The notes below the pieces were generated by a model. It was not told where the DNA came from. It worked only from the letters and a program-made list of their open reading frames with translations, and ran no database searches. A program made the translations under genes and the position numbers. Of a stretch of DNA of 19,100 nucleotides, positions 7,563 to 16,045 are shown one piece after another. This stretch comes from Amoebophrya sp. AT5.2. Lineage: Eukaryota > Sar > Dinophyceae > Syndiniales > Amoebophryaceae. The stretch spans positions 1 to 19,100 of the forward strand of contig RXOD01004692.1 of NCBI GenBank assembly GCA_005223375.1, given 5' to 3'. Numbering within the stretch: position 1 is the first letter of the stretch; the number at the start of each line of letters is the position of its first letter.

Positions 7563-8177
7563 CTATTCTTCCGCCCCTTCTGGCACACCTGCTTCTTCTG
7601 CTTCTGCTGGCGCTGCAGCTTCATCGTCCGGTCGCCCTTCTTCTGGTTCTGCTTCTGCTGGCTCGTCTACCTCTACGTCTTCAAATGCATCTGCTAGTAG
7701 GTCTACTTCTGCACCAGCACCATCTTCATCATCATTTTCATCTGCTGACGCTTTCGGGACTTCTTGCCTGCAACAAGGGCAGCGGAGCTGGTCCGGGGCA
7801 GGGGTCTCACCGGCGGCTCGCAACATTCCCTTGAGGCAGTCTAAACAGATCTTGTTGCCGCCACATTCAGCAGGGTGGGCCCATAGCGGCGTCCGCCCGT
7901 GCGCCACAAATTTGTCCTCGAAACAGATGTTACAACACTCGAGAAAGCACGGCATTCCTTCCCCCTCGCCTCCTGCAGCTGTCGCCCCGCTCATCATCGT
8001 ATCTATCATCGCCTCACGCTGCTGCCGAGCTGCCGAGGTAGCTGACGAGAAATTATATTCGTCCGTGACCGTGTGAACAATTTCAACAAGGATTGTTTTT
8101 TTACAGTCTAGTGTGGATGTCGAGATGCTTGGTCCCCCCAGTGCCGGAGACGGGCTTTGATCAGCAGTGGGGCGCAT
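7563..8177 (-). CDS. RING-like zinc-finger protein with acidic C-terminal tail
   Basis: The frame encodes 204 aa from the ATG at 8177-8175 (context CACCAAAATGC) to TAG. The frame is open further upstream but without an ATG. The finger spans about 82-140: CNIC (C82, C85), a loop with WAHPAECGGNKI, CLDC (C111, C114), and LRCPCCRQEV (C133, C136). This is the layout of a RING-HC E3 ubiquitin ligase domain. However, the usual C-x-H-x-x-C centre is C105-GGNKI-C111, with no His in the normal place; H101, four residues before C105, may substitute. The tail from about 145 is rich in Asp, Glu, Ala and Pro (ADENDDEDGAGAEVDLLADA and on to EGAEE). The N-terminal 75 residues look disordered. By family it would position an E2 enzyme for substrate ubiquitination. 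Substrate and location are not visible. Confidence 0.8.
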   Translation of the reverse strand: MRPTADQSPSPALGGPSISTSTLDCKKTILVEIVHTVTDEYNFSSATSAARQQREAMIDTMMSGATAAGGEGEGMPCFLECCNICFEDKFVAHGRTPLWAHPAECGGNKICLDCLKGMLRAAGETPAPDQLRCPCCRQEVPKASADENDDEDGAGAEVDLLADAFEDVEVDEPAEAEPEEGRPDDEAAAPAEAEEAGVPEGAEE

Positions 8178-8376
8178 TTTGGTGAAGAATGGAAGTGAGG
8201 AGAAATACGGCAAGTGCTCAAAGCGAGAACACTGGCTACACGTACACAGAGTAGAGTGAGCGTGCTGATTTTTTTATGGTGTATCACGCAGAATTCTTCA
8301 ACGCTGACAGCCATAATTCACGTGACTGATGAAGGTGAACTAATGCGGTAGAGATGGACGGACACGGAGTCGGAGA

Positions 8377-9999
8377 CTAGGAGAAGCCATCTGCTGAAGA
8401 AATACCTTCCTCCTGCAGCCCCTCAATGGTTCTCCGTCGCGTAAACGAATCCATAGCTGCATACTCAAGCGGAACGCTCGGGTGACGTCTCAAACCTTCC
8501 AAGACCTCTCTTTGCACGTCATTCGGAAGTTGGTCGAAATGGTCGGGCAAGTGTGGGGGGTTCAAAGGCGCCGCGGCAGCAGCTTGGGTAGCACCTGCTC
8601 CCGCCCCCGCTCCTGCCGCAGGTCCGCTCCCATGCGCAGGAGCAAGGAAAATCGAGGACAAATATTTTTTGAGCGACGTAAGGATAGCTGTAGGGGCAAC
8701 ATCTTTGAACAGCCCGCCAGCTGCTCGACGAAGACTTTGCAGGAGTCTGGCGGCCGCGCTTTCGTTTCTGGTTTTCCAGTCGGCCAGCAAAGCGGAACTG
8801 CCCGCGTCCAGTGTGGGGTCTTGCCAGTCGCCGCGCCCGGCGGACCGGGGCGCTGCTGTCGCACGATCTGTTTCAGCATCGGCATCTGGCTGAAAAACGC
8901 CAGCAAGGCGGCTGAGCAAAGATCGGCGTCGATCTTCACGAAACGGCTCCTCCTCCTGAGCAAGCTCCTTATCAGCACGCTGCCAGTCATCCTCCAAGAA
9001 CGTGGACTGTCCGCGATCGGACTCTCCAAGTTCTGCCAGGCGGTCTCGTCGAGCGTCTTGCGCCAGCTGCTCGTACTTCGCAAAGGAAATTGTAATCGGC
9101 TCCGCCCTCAGCTTCCCCGTGCGCGTATGGTAAAATTCGGCCTCGATTTTGCCGCTGGCGCGCTTGCGTGTCGCTTCCTCGTCTCCCTCGCTGTCCGACT
9201 CCGCAGAGCGCGCCCAAAGCAATGTCTTCCACGCCTGAAAGCGGTTCTTGTACGCATCTAGGTTGAGGAGGGCAGGGACCACACCACGATTGGCGCGCTG
9301 CGCTTCGAGTTTGCGGCCAAATTCGGCGTCCGCGATAAAAAAAGCACGGCTGCGCGCCTCCGGCATGGACAGACCGAAGTCAGGACTCACGAAGAACCCC
9401 ACCCACGCTCGGTAGCGCTCCTTGTACGAGCGAAGATCAATCTCTGCCCGTTGAACGCCCGCGCCACTGCCAGGACTCTCCTCACCGCCACGGAACTCAA
9501 TGTCGGTTCTCGCGAGAGCGCGCTTGCACACTTCATCGTGGGGTATCCTATCGTCCGACTCGCCGTCGCCATTTAAAAACCGCGCTTGGTCGAAGTGAGG
9601 CAGCGAAGTTTTCCACAGCCGAAAACGGTCTTTGTATTCCTGATGGAACAATCTATGATTGTTGTGATAACAGGCACCGGCGACATAGTGGTCAGCGTGC
9701 GTGCCGGCGTCGTTTTGGTTAAGGCCGGCTCCATTGTAGTCGACGGTGCAGCTGCTGTGAAAAAAATCGTACCAGTCCTGGCGTTTTCGCTGAACCTCAG
9801 CCGCCTGCGCTTCCGGATCTCCCGGCACACGAGGACATGTGCTGCGCCCGAAAAGTTTACGAAGTGCTCCTTCCACTGCCTGCAGTGGCACTGCACCAGC
9901 GAGAGTTTCCTCGGAGTGCCATGTTGCGGCAAAGGCGAATACCCTCAACCACGAGCACGAATTTGAATTTCTCTGCCTTTTCAGTAGAAGTCGTACCAT
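8377..9999 (-). CDS. Unrecognised, probably secreted protein with three diverged YK-x-R...W repeats
   Basis: The frame encodes 540 aa from the first ATG (9999-9997) to TAG. The N-terminus, MVRLLLKRQRNSNSCSWLRV then FAFAATWHSEETLAGA, has a basic stretch and a hydrophobic core and could be a signal peptide or anchor. Three related units follow. They open with EYKDRFRLW (Y122), SYKERYRAW (Y192) and AYKNRFQAW (Y250), spaced 70 and 58 residues. Each closes 28-40 residues after the Trp with an Arg/Ala helix and a D/E-x-EF end (RTDIEF, ADAEF, KIEAEF). A looser RKRQDWYDFF lies ahead of them and a KYEQLAQDARRDR segment after. Next come a charged region, a possible amphipathic segment ILTSLKKYLSSIFL, a Gly/Ala spacer (about 455-480), and a C-terminal helical piece with FDQLPNDVQREVLEGLRRHP. 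I recognise no known domain. Three repeats suggest internal duplication. Confidence 0.75.
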   Translation of the reverse strand: MVRLLLKRQRNSNSCSWLRVFAFAATWHSEETLAGAVPLQAVEGALRKLFGRSTCPRVPGDPEAQAAEVQRKRQDWYDFFHSSCTVDYNGAGLNQNDAGTHADHYVAGACYHNNHRLFHQEYKDRFRLWKTSLPHFDQARFLNGDGESDDRIPHDEVCKRALARTDIEFRGGEESPGSGAGVQRAEIDLRSYKERYRAWVGFFVSPDFGLSMPEARSRAFFIADAEFGRKLEAQRANRGVVPALLNLDAYKNRFQAWKTLLWARSAESDSEGDEEATRKRASGKIEAEFYHTRTGKLRAEPITISFAKYEQLAQDARRDRLAELGESDRGQSTFLEDDWQRADKELAQEEEPFREDRRRSLLSRLAGVFQPDADAETDRATAAPRSAGRGDWQDPTLDAGSSALLADWKTRNESAAARLLQSLRRAAGGLFKDVAPTAILTSLKKYLSSIFLAPAHGSGPAAGAGAGAGATQAAAAAPLNPPHLPDHFDQLPNDVQREVLEGLRRHPSVPLEYAAMDSFTRRRTIEGLQEEGISSADGFS

Positions 10000-10690
10000 A
10001 TTGATTGAAGTGGAAGTGCGGGTGATTTGCAGTTCTGCGAAATCTAAAAGCAATTTTGTATTTGTCTACTTTAGGCAAGACTTGCTCGAAGAGCTTGAGC
10101 TAGAGGACCTCAGTAGCGCAAGGAGAAGCCCCCTGTGAATGTCGAGAAAGAGAAGCTCGAGCTCCACCTGCTACTTGCAAACTACGCGGAGAATTCGCCA
10201 ATATTACCGTCGGGCCCCACGCCTTTTTCACTCCGTGTTGGACTTCCTTGCATGGCCCATCGGCATTCTTTTTCAATTGGAATTCTCTTGTGCTTGTCCA
10301 TGTCCCTCGAGCGGACCGATACGAACAAGAGAAAGAAAAACTAAAACCAAGCAAAGGGGCAAGCGCAGGATAAGTTTTTACTTTTAGATTTAGACTGAAT
10401 CTGAACCGAGTTAGTAGGAGTAAGGCACTTCCATTACCATTGGATTTCTCTTTCGTTCTAGCACCGATTCATTTAGGTGTAAGACTACGATGACATGACC
10501 ACCGCCTTGAACTTCATCCACGCATATCTGCATTGCAGTTCGTCGATGTTTGGGGACCACGCCCGTGCACAACAATGCTGAGTCAGGAACAGGGTGTGTT
10601 TCGACACCAGGAGCCCAGCCTGGGGACCACGACCATAGATTTAAATTACAATTCTTTCGAACATTCATCACAGTCACACATTCGTTCACT
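10000..10690. other. Intergenic stretch, 691 bp, with one weak small ORF
   Basis: This stretch separates the repeat protein start from the methyltransferase stop. A minus-strand frame at 10668-10411 could encode 85 aa beginning MNVRKNCNLNLWSWSPGWAP. It has an ATG, but no recognised motif and mixed codon use; I do not annotate it as a gene. GGGGACCACG occurs twice on the plus strand, near 10553 and 10622. Nothing else stands out. Confidence 0.45.
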
Positions 10691-11623
10691 TTAGCCGGCT
10701 CGGCGGTGGAGGCAGCCACATCGTGGGCAGCGGCTTCCCGCTGCGATGTTCGCGCGCAAGTTTTTTTTCGAGCACTTCGGGCACTGCAACCCCTTGTTTA
10801 CCGACGCTCTTCTCAACACAATGAGATCAGATCCACCAGGTGATCCGGTTTTTGCACTTGCGGCGGCGGGGATGCGTTTCCCGCTTCCGCCGAGTTCGAA
10901 CTCGAGACTCGGCGGCACGCCGGCTTTCTTCATCGCGTCCAGCAACCTCTGGCCCTCGAGCGTGAAGAACAGCGCGGCCCCCCCCAGCGCCAGCACTTCG
11001 CACGCTTCCTGCAGGTAGATACCGATGCTTCGCAGCCGTTTCGCCTCGTCCGGTTCGCACAGAAGCGCATCTGCTAGCCCCTTTTCCACGATGAGCGCGA
11101 CGCTGCTCCGGCGGTAGGAACTCTGGAGGCCGTCGGCGACAATGTCGTTGCGCACCCAGCGGTTCATGCTTTTAACTTGCATCAAAGAAGTCGAGCAAGA
11201 GGCCGCACGCTCCCGCATCTGCTGCACAACGATGTTGCTGTAGTCCAAATTGTCGATTTCCAGCGAGGGTGAGTGGTCTTGTTCACCTCTGACCGGTGGA
11301 ACTCCTACTGGGTCTGCCGCAGCGCCGCCGCCGGATGTGTCCGCCGCGGATGTGTCCACCCCGAATGTGTCTTTTTTTTTAGCGTTAGTATCAGCAGCAC
11401 GACACCATGCTGCTGCCAATCCGACGCCCAGAAGACTGTTGCCGCAACCGAGGTGCAGAACCTTTTTCGCCTTCGTGCTTGGCAAACGCGGGTCGTGGGT
11501 GGAAACCAGGTAGGGCAAAACGTGCGGCACTATGTCGTCGACCTCGCCAAGCCACTCGTAGTCGTCCCCGAAATTTCCGGCTTTGTATTGCCGGTCCCAA
11601 TACAGACGCTCATGGTAGTCCAT
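10691..11623 (-). CDS. SAM-dependent methyltransferase (EEF1AKMT4/METTL13-like) with C-terminal zinc ribbon
   Basis: The frame encodes 310 aa from the ATG at 11623 (context CAAGATGGA) to TAA. The start HERLYWDRQYKAGNFGDDYE then WLGEVDD matches the YWD-x-RY...YDWFG opening of the EEF1AKMT4/METTL13 N-terminal family. Motif I is VLHLGCGNS (55-63). The acidic motif II region is IDNLDYSNIVVQQM (about 123-136), where DYS-x-VVV is typical. LIVEKGLADALL (178-188) matches the VLEKG-x-x-DALL block, and VLALGGAALFFTL is the late strand. Known members methylate lysines of translation elongation factor eEF1A; that this one does so is inference. A low-complexity insert sits between motifs I and II (about 76-120). 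The end adds a four-Cys ribbon, CPKC (C281, C284) and CPRC (C299, C302), usually absent from the human proteins. No membrane segment is seen. Confidence 0.85.
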   Translation of the reverse strand: MDYHERLYWDRQYKAGNFGDDYEWLGEVDDIVPHVLPYLVSTHDPRLPSTKAKKVLHLGCGNSLLGVGLAAAWCRAADTNAKKKDTFGVDTSAADTSGGGAAADPVGVPPVRGEQDHSPSLEIDNLDYSNIVVQQMRERAASCSTSLMQVKSMNRWVRNDIVADGLQSSYRRSSVALIVEKGLADALLCEPDEAKRLRSIGIYLQEACEVLALGGAALFFTLEGQRLLDAMKKAGVPPSLEFELGGSGKRIPAAASAKTGSPGGSDLIVLRRASVNKGLQCPKCSKKNLRANIAAGSRCPRCGCLHRRAG

Positions 11624-11781
11624 CTTGCTCCTAAAAGCGTGTTCTCGCAGCTGTGAATCGTTTAGCTGAAAACGGTATAGTGCATTTTAAGTTCTCGGAC
11701 TGCTGCATCCGGAACCGGATCCTGATTCGATGCCGAAGGAAGGTGACAGGTGGGCGTGGGGCTAGCGCTAGGTTGTGGTAC

Positions 11782-11967
11782 TCATGGACGAGATAGAAGC
11801 AGAACATGAAGATCGTGAACGTGATCGACGGCGAGGTACTTTCTTGAGATCGAGTGGAATGACACGTCGCATTTGTCCGGCTGCAGCGAGGCTGGATCGA
11901 GATCGTCTCCTTCTCGAAGTTTCTGGATTTCGTCTTCAACAACGGCCGCATGCTCGCTCGTGATCAT
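11782..11967 (-). CDS. Possible 61-aa protein just downstream of the TPR gene
   Basis: The minus-strand frame runs from the ATG at 11967-11965 to TGA. The product begins MITSEHAAVVEDEIQKLREG, then DDLDPASLQPDKCDV, which reads as an acidic amphipathic helix and linker. Codons (ATC, ACG, AGC, GAG, GCG, GCC, GAC, CTC) resemble real genes here. The ATG lies 17 bp past the stop of the TPR gene in another frame, and that frame is also open upstream inside the TPR gene. It could be a separate small gene, an alternative last exon of the TPR gene, or chance. No family recognised. Confidence 0.35.
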   Translation of the reverse strand: MITSEHAAVVEDEIQKLREGDDLDPASLQPDKCDVSFHSISRKYLAVDHVHDLHVLLLSRP

Positions 11968-11983
11968 GCAGGGGCCATACTGC

Positions 11984-13927
11984 CTATGTCGTCGCGGCGC
12001 CGCCGGGTACAGCTGGCGACGACGATGCGGATGTGGTCGGCGACGAGGACGCGAGGACTACATCGTTTTTTTCCGCGGATGTGCCAGAAATGATCACGCC
12101 CGCACCATCTTCTTCGCCACGCGTCCGCTTTGCTGCGAGGTCGACCACTTCGTACTTCTTCGCGTTTGCCCCCAGGAGCCCTTCCATCTCATCTCCCAGC
12201 TTCCCGGCGCGCTCCGCCTCCGCCTTCGCTCTTTCGTCCGCGTCTTGGAACTGGTCCTGCAGCTCCGGGGTAGTCGTTAGGTGTGCCGGGTTTACTAGCC
12301 TGGCCACTTCTTCGATCGCGTGCCGTTCGGGGTCGTCTTTCTCGAACATGCGCTTGCATAGCTCGCTCGCGCGGGCCATCTCCTCCCGGCCGCCGCCGTT
12401 CAGGTACCACTTGCAGCATCCGAGGTTGTAGTAGGTGAGGCAGATGTAGCGGTTGTTGTCGTCCCCCTCGTAGTACTCCAGCAGCCTGTCCAGCGCGATC
12501 TGGTAGTAGTCGATCGCCTTCTGGTACGACTCGCGCCGCTGCAGACAGGCGCCGAGGTTGTTGTACGCCTCGGCGAGCTCGGACTTCGCGGGCGGAGCGG
12601 CGGAGGAGGACTTGTTACGCAATTCGATTGATGTCAGGTGTTCCAGCGCGTCCCGCAGGTGCCGCTCGGCGGCGTCGCCGTTGGCTTCGATGTCTGCCTC
12701 CATGAGGCAAAGACCGACGTAGGCGTGGCACTCCGCAAGCATCGAGAGGATCGGAAGCTCCTCCAGCCACTTCAGCAGCGCGTCGCGCACAGACGAGGGG
12801 CCGCGCTGACGCTTCTGGTCGCCCGTCGTCGCGGCAGGGGGGCGACGACCAGTGATCTTCTCGACGACAAGAAGAAGCTTCTCCTCGGCAGGAATAAGCT
12901 GGTCATCGACAGCACGAGGACCAGTGGCGGGCGTTCCGCTGGTCGTGCCTGTGGACGAGGTTTCAGGCGCCGCCGCGTTTGCGGCGCTCGTGGTCGCGGT
13001 TGGACTCCTCGTCGATGCCGCTGAATCGGTCGGTGCTTCCTGTGCGGAAGCGGCAGGCCTAGAAAGGGGCAGCTGCGCCCTCGTAGTGCTCTCGTCGATA
13101 ACTCGCCTTGTCGTATCATCTCCTCGACCGCAATCTGCAGTCGCTCCCCGATGCCGCTTACTCGACTGCATGAATTCACTTTCCAATCTACCCCGTCTGG
13201 CCTTGGCTTCTTCCGCTTCATCCTCCTCACTATTCAAATGCCACCTGCCCCGCATCACATTCCACGCGCGCCTCGCCGATCTTTTCACTTTCTGCACCAT
13301 GGCCCCACTGCTTCCTTCTCCTCCCCCGGTCCCGAACAGCGTCATCCCGGTAGCGCCTACCACGGTGACGTCCTTTTTCCGGCTGTCCCCCGTTGCGTAC
13401 AGTTCGGACAAGTACGCTTCGCGCACCTCCGCCAGCATCCGGCATTCCTCGAGCGCCTTTCCGAAGTACCCGCTCGCACGCGTGTGGTGGCCGCCACTGT
13501 GGTAGTGCTTCCCGAGGGTGATGAACGCCTCCACCCGCGCCATCACGTCCTGCATCGAGCGGTCCTCTACCCTCTTCTTGTCGATCACGAGCCGCAGCAT
13601 CTGGTCCAGGTTTTGGAGCCCCTGCAGCCCGTTTTCGGACGACTTCGGGTCGTAGCGACCCAGGGACAGGAAGGAGAAGGAGCGAAAACCCGTTTTCGGC
13701 CGGCTCTGCAGCAGGTGGTCCGCGCCGAGGCATGCGGTGGCGGGCTGTAGTTCTTGCGGCTGGTCGTGCGGCTGGGGACGGGGCAGAGGACGCAAAGAAT
13801 GCACTATCGAGGTCACAGCCCGGCGGGACATATGTTGTTGTGCGCGCCGCCGCAAGATCAATGGCGTCACGGCACAGCAGCTCTCGACCACGCCCAGCAG
13901 CGAAGGGTAGGATGAAGCGGCGCGCAT
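11984..13927 (-). CDS. TPR-repeat protein with a probable mitochondrial targeting region
   Basis: The frame encodes 647 aa from the ATG at 13927 (context TCAAGATGCG) to TAG. Residues 1-55 are rich in Arg, Ser and Leu and free of acidic residues apart from one Glu (MRAASSYPSLLGVVESCCAV, LRRRAQQHMSRRAVTS), which fits a mitochondrial presequence; M33 is an alternative start. A helical repeat lies at about 128-168 (FITLGKHYHSGGHHTRASGY). A cluster follows at 394-434 (CHAYVGLCLMEADIE), 449-488 (LAEAYNNLGACLQRRESYQK then AIDYYQIALDRLLE, a canonical TPR) and 492-531 (CLTYYNLGCCKWYLNGGG). Between them are a basic/acidic stretch and a Ser/Thr/Ala linker (about 290-340). The C-terminus is a charged helix then Ser/Ala-rich. 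TPRs are protein-binding scaffolds; the partner is not visible. No enzyme domain is present. Confidence 0.8.
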   Translation of the reverse strand: MRAASSYPSLLGVVESCCAVTPLILRRRAQQHMSRRAVTSIVHSLRPLPRPQPHDQPQELQPATACLGADHLLQSRPKTGFRSFSFLSLGRYDPKSSENGLQGLQNLDQMLRLVIDKKRVEDRSMQDVMARVEAFITLGKHYHSGGHHTRASGYFGKALEECRMLAEVREAYLSELYATGDSRKKDVTVVGATGMTLFGTGGGEGSSGAMVQKVKRSARRAWNVMRGRWHLNSEEDEAEEAKARRGRLESEFMQSSKRHRGATADCGRGDDTTRRVIDESTTRAQLPLSRPAASAQEAPTDSAASTRSPTATTSAANAAAPETSSTGTTSGTPATGPRAVDDQLIPAEEKLLLVVEKITGRRPPAATTGDQKRQRGPSSVRDALLKWLEELPILSMLAECHAYVGLCLMEADIEANGDAAERHLRDALEHLTSIELRNKSSSAAPPAKSELAEAYNNLGACLQRRESYQKAIDYYQIALDRLLEYYEGDDNNRYICLTYYNLGCCKWYLNGGGREEMARASELCKRMFEKDDPERHAIEEVARLVNPAHLTTTPELQDQFQDADERAKAEAERAGKLGDEMEGLLGANAKKYEVVDLAAKRTRGEEDGAGVIISGTSAEKNDVVLASSSPTTSASSSPAVPGGAATT

Positions 13928-14069
13928 CTTGATCTTGTCTTCTCTGGATGCGGGCCAGAATTTTTACTCAGTTTTTTGATGTTTTCAACAATCTTGTTCT
14001 TTACTGACAATGATTGAGTGCTGCAATGAATCATGAAACAAGGGCTTTGGGAGAAGGAGCAAGTGCAAG

Positions 14070-14336
14070 TCAGCGTCTGCCGTCTGGCGGCTCAGTACAT
14101 ATTTTGCCTGCGCCCCCCTCTTGCGCTGCTCTCCACTGACTTTCCTGAAGAGCACATGCAAATCCACTACAGGCGTTCACGACTGCTTCCACATCAAACA
14201 TGCAAGTCGTGAACGTGAAGTGCTGCTGAACGAGATGCCCCAGTTTCTTGCCCGTCAATCTCACTTCCATCGTACACTTGCCGTGATGAGGAAAGAAACA
14301 CTCACAGGACCATCTTCTGTCACGGTTTCTTGTCAT
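14070..14336 (-). CDS. Weak candidate: 88-aa Cys-rich small ORF
   Basis: The frame runs from the ATG at 14336-14334 (in-frame stop TGA a few codons upstream) to TGA. It contains WSCECFFPHHGKCTMEVRLT, then FTFTTCMFDVEAVVNACSGF, with about seven Cys spread through it. Codon use is mixed. No signal peptide or family is evident. An 11-bp inverted repeat lies inside the frame, which counts slightly against coding use. Confidence 0.25.
   Translation of the reverse strand: MTRNRDRRWSCECFFPHHGKCTMEVRLTGKKLGHLVQQHFTFTTCMFDVEAVVNACSGFACALQESQWRAAQEGGAGKICTEPPDGRR
14174..14215. repeat. Perfect 11-bp inverted repeat with 20-nt loop
   Basis: CGTTCACGACT at 14174-14184 pairs with AGTCGTGAACG at 14205-14215. 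It lies within the weak Cys-rich ORF. Role unknown. Confidence 0.6.
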
Positions 14337-14984
14337 CAAATGTGCCCCTCAACCTCATCATCTCTGGGCCTGGAGGCGGAAATAAGATAGACCCGGTACG
14401 CATCCGCATGGCCGTGTCAGTTTGTTCAAAATAATATTGTCATTAGATCAAAATAAAAGTACTATGGTAAAAGCTGCTACTTTCTATGTTTGTATGATCA
14501 ATCCTCGAATCTAGTTCACGACAGGTACAAACGTCGAATACTCGACAGAGCGCGTCGACGTCGTGTACGAGTACGCGTGTGTCGTCCCCTCGACGATACT
14601 TTTTACATCGCATCCGCAAAGTAACTTTCGGTTCTAGAAGAAGAACATAGATACAAGTTTTAAGTCTTGATGCCGTTCAGTGGATCTCCTCGCTTCTCCA
14701 GCACAAGCCAGCTCGTACTATCGGATGACGTCGCTTCTCGCTGCCGCTGTTAGTTAAGTTTCGACGTAAAAAGAATAAGAAAGTATCTGTTGACGTCCGT
14801 CATCGGTTCAACATCCCGCATGGGAGTCCTCCTCGCTGCGCGACGCGTGCCGCGCTTACCTTCTCTTCTGAGTCCACCCTGGTCATACTGCTACCAAACG
14901 CAAGCGCAAGCCATGCATTATACTCACTTATTACTTTCAAAAATCAGCCACCACCTAGTTCCCTCGTCCATGGATGGAAGCGTA

Positions 14985-15329
14985 TTATTCGCTATCGTCT
15001 TCTGCTCCGGCTTGTCCCTTGATGTAGGACACCAGCACTCCGGAGTTCATTTGCCGGCTTTCCATTGGTCTGTAGACCGTGCTGCCGTAGCTTCTCACCG
15101 ACGGCTGATACAGCGACCCTTTGGATGGAGGTTGGTACGCGCTGGGGGTCGGAAGGGTGGACTCCTGATAGTAGTGCGTGTAGCCGGCGGGCCGCTCGAT
15201 GTCGTCGTGAGTGCTGGGCTGAAAGTACAACACCTCATCGCCACCAGCGGTCATGCGAGCATTCTTGCGCGCGCTGCCGCTCGCGACGTCGTCACGATTG
15301 CGACACCCACAACAATTCTGTTGGCCCAT
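14985..15329 (-). CDS. Small protein starting MGQQNCCGC, probably myristoylated and palmitoylated
   Basis: The frame encodes 114 aa. The ATG at 15329-15327 is the first ATG in the frame (codons upstream include none), so the protein begins MGQQNCCGCRNRDD. Gly2 with a small polar context fits an N-myristoyltransferase site, and Cys6, Cys7 and Cys9 are placed for S-palmitoylation. Such dual acylation anchors proteins to the plasma membrane or, in alveolates, to pellicle membranes. The rest is polar and Tyr/Ser/Pro-rich (GYTHYYQESTLPTPSAYQPP, SLYQPSVRSYGSTVYRP). It ends in an acidic GAEDDSE, with no transmembrane segment or known domain. The regular Tyr-x-Pro/Ser spacing suggests a disordered, phosphorylatable tail. 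A second protein with the same kind of start lies 1.4 kb upstream on the same strand (16720-17265). Lipidation is inferred from sequence only. Confidence 0.7.
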   Translation of the reverse strand: MGQQNCCGCRNRDDVASGSARKNARMTAGGDEVLYFQPSTHDDIERPAGYTHYYQESTLPTPSAYQPPSKGSLYQPSVRSYGSTVYRPMESRQMNSGVLVSYIKGQAGAEDDSE

Positions 15330-15514
15330 TGTCGACGCCGATGTTGTGGTCTTTAAGTTCAATGGATGCGCTAGAAAAGATGAATGTACTAGCTCCCAGT
15401 GCTTGTGTAGTTATCGTGCGCGATGGGTCGTTGTCGTGGATAAGCTGTGAAATCAACACTTCGAACAAGTTGGTTTGTTCAGAATCGAATGGAAAAAAAG
15501 CAGGGGCAGGAAAA

Positions 15515-16045
15515 TCAATCGCACCTCCTCCCTGCCGTCGCTGTCGAAAGAAATGAAATTTGGAGGACTTCATCATGATGATGATTCTGTGTACGAGGGC
15601 ACAGATGATCAACAGACAACCGATACGCGCGTTTTACATCAACGCGACCGAGAGGACGATGTTTCACGAGCAACGCTGAGGCTGATTCGCTGACCGATTC
15701 TAAACGACGTCCAGAACCTCCTGCACCTGCAGCACCAGCAACGATGGGACCGACGAATGCGGCAGCAATAACGAATCCATCTGCTCTGCACGTGCACCGA
15801 TACGAATCATATAAATACATATTACTTAACATGATACTTAGGCACGAGATCGAAGACTTCGATTCGAAGTCAGGAAAAACTAGAGGTTCAGGTACGGCAG
15901 CAGTGAAAGACATCACACTTGTGGCACATCGATCATGTCCAGCATGGGCTCCTGTCGCTAGATATTCGAGTATCCATGATTTTTCGTCCAAAATTGTTCC
16001 ATCCAACACGTTTCTGGGGGCATGTCTCACCCGTAGCTTTATCAT
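15515..16045 (-). CDS. Weak candidate: 176-aa ORF with one hydrophobic segment
   Basis: The frame runs from the ATG at 16045-16043 to TGA. It begins MIKLRVRHAPRNVLDGTILD. Its only structural mark is a hydrophobic Ala/Gly/Val segment at about 91-110 (FVIAAAFVGPIVAGAAGAGG), which could span a membrane. The C-terminus is His/Arg-rich and ends TATAGRRCD. Codon use is less GC-biased than in the secure genes, and the opposite strand is also open for 117 codons. No family recognised. It may be noncoding or an old gene remnant. Confidence 0.25.
   Translation of the reverse strand: MIKLRVRHAPRNVLDGTILDEKSWILEYLATGAHAGHDRCATSVMSFTAAVPEPLVFPDFESKSSISCLSIMLSNMYLYDSYRCTCRADGFVIAAAFVGPIVAGAAGAGGSGRRLESVSESASALLVKHRPLGRVDVKRAYRLSVDHLCPRTQNHHHDEVLQISFLSTATAGRRCD

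Larger units (their letters stand above)
13928..14984. other. Intergenic stretch, about 1.06 kb, with one weak small ORF
   Basis: This stretch lies between the TPR gene start and the MGQQNCC gene stop. It holds the weak Cys-rich ORF at 14070-14336 and a hairpin at 14174-14215, listed separately. The part from 14400 to 14780 is AT-richer and carries repeated TCGAC and TCAAAATAA words but no open frame worth calling. No tRNA or other RNA gene is recognisable. Confidence 0.45.

Noticed and set aside
7459..8076. Plus-strand Ser/Ala-rich frame
   Set aside because: It is antisense to the acidic tail and finger of the RING-like gene.
12852..13505. Plus-strand 217-codon frame
   Set aside because: It is antisense to the TPR gene and has no recognisable domain.
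14985..15362. Upstream extension of the MGQQNCC protein
   Set aside because: The upstream codon is TTG, not ATG; the first ATG gives the acylation-type start. The same holds for the MGNQCC protein at 17280.
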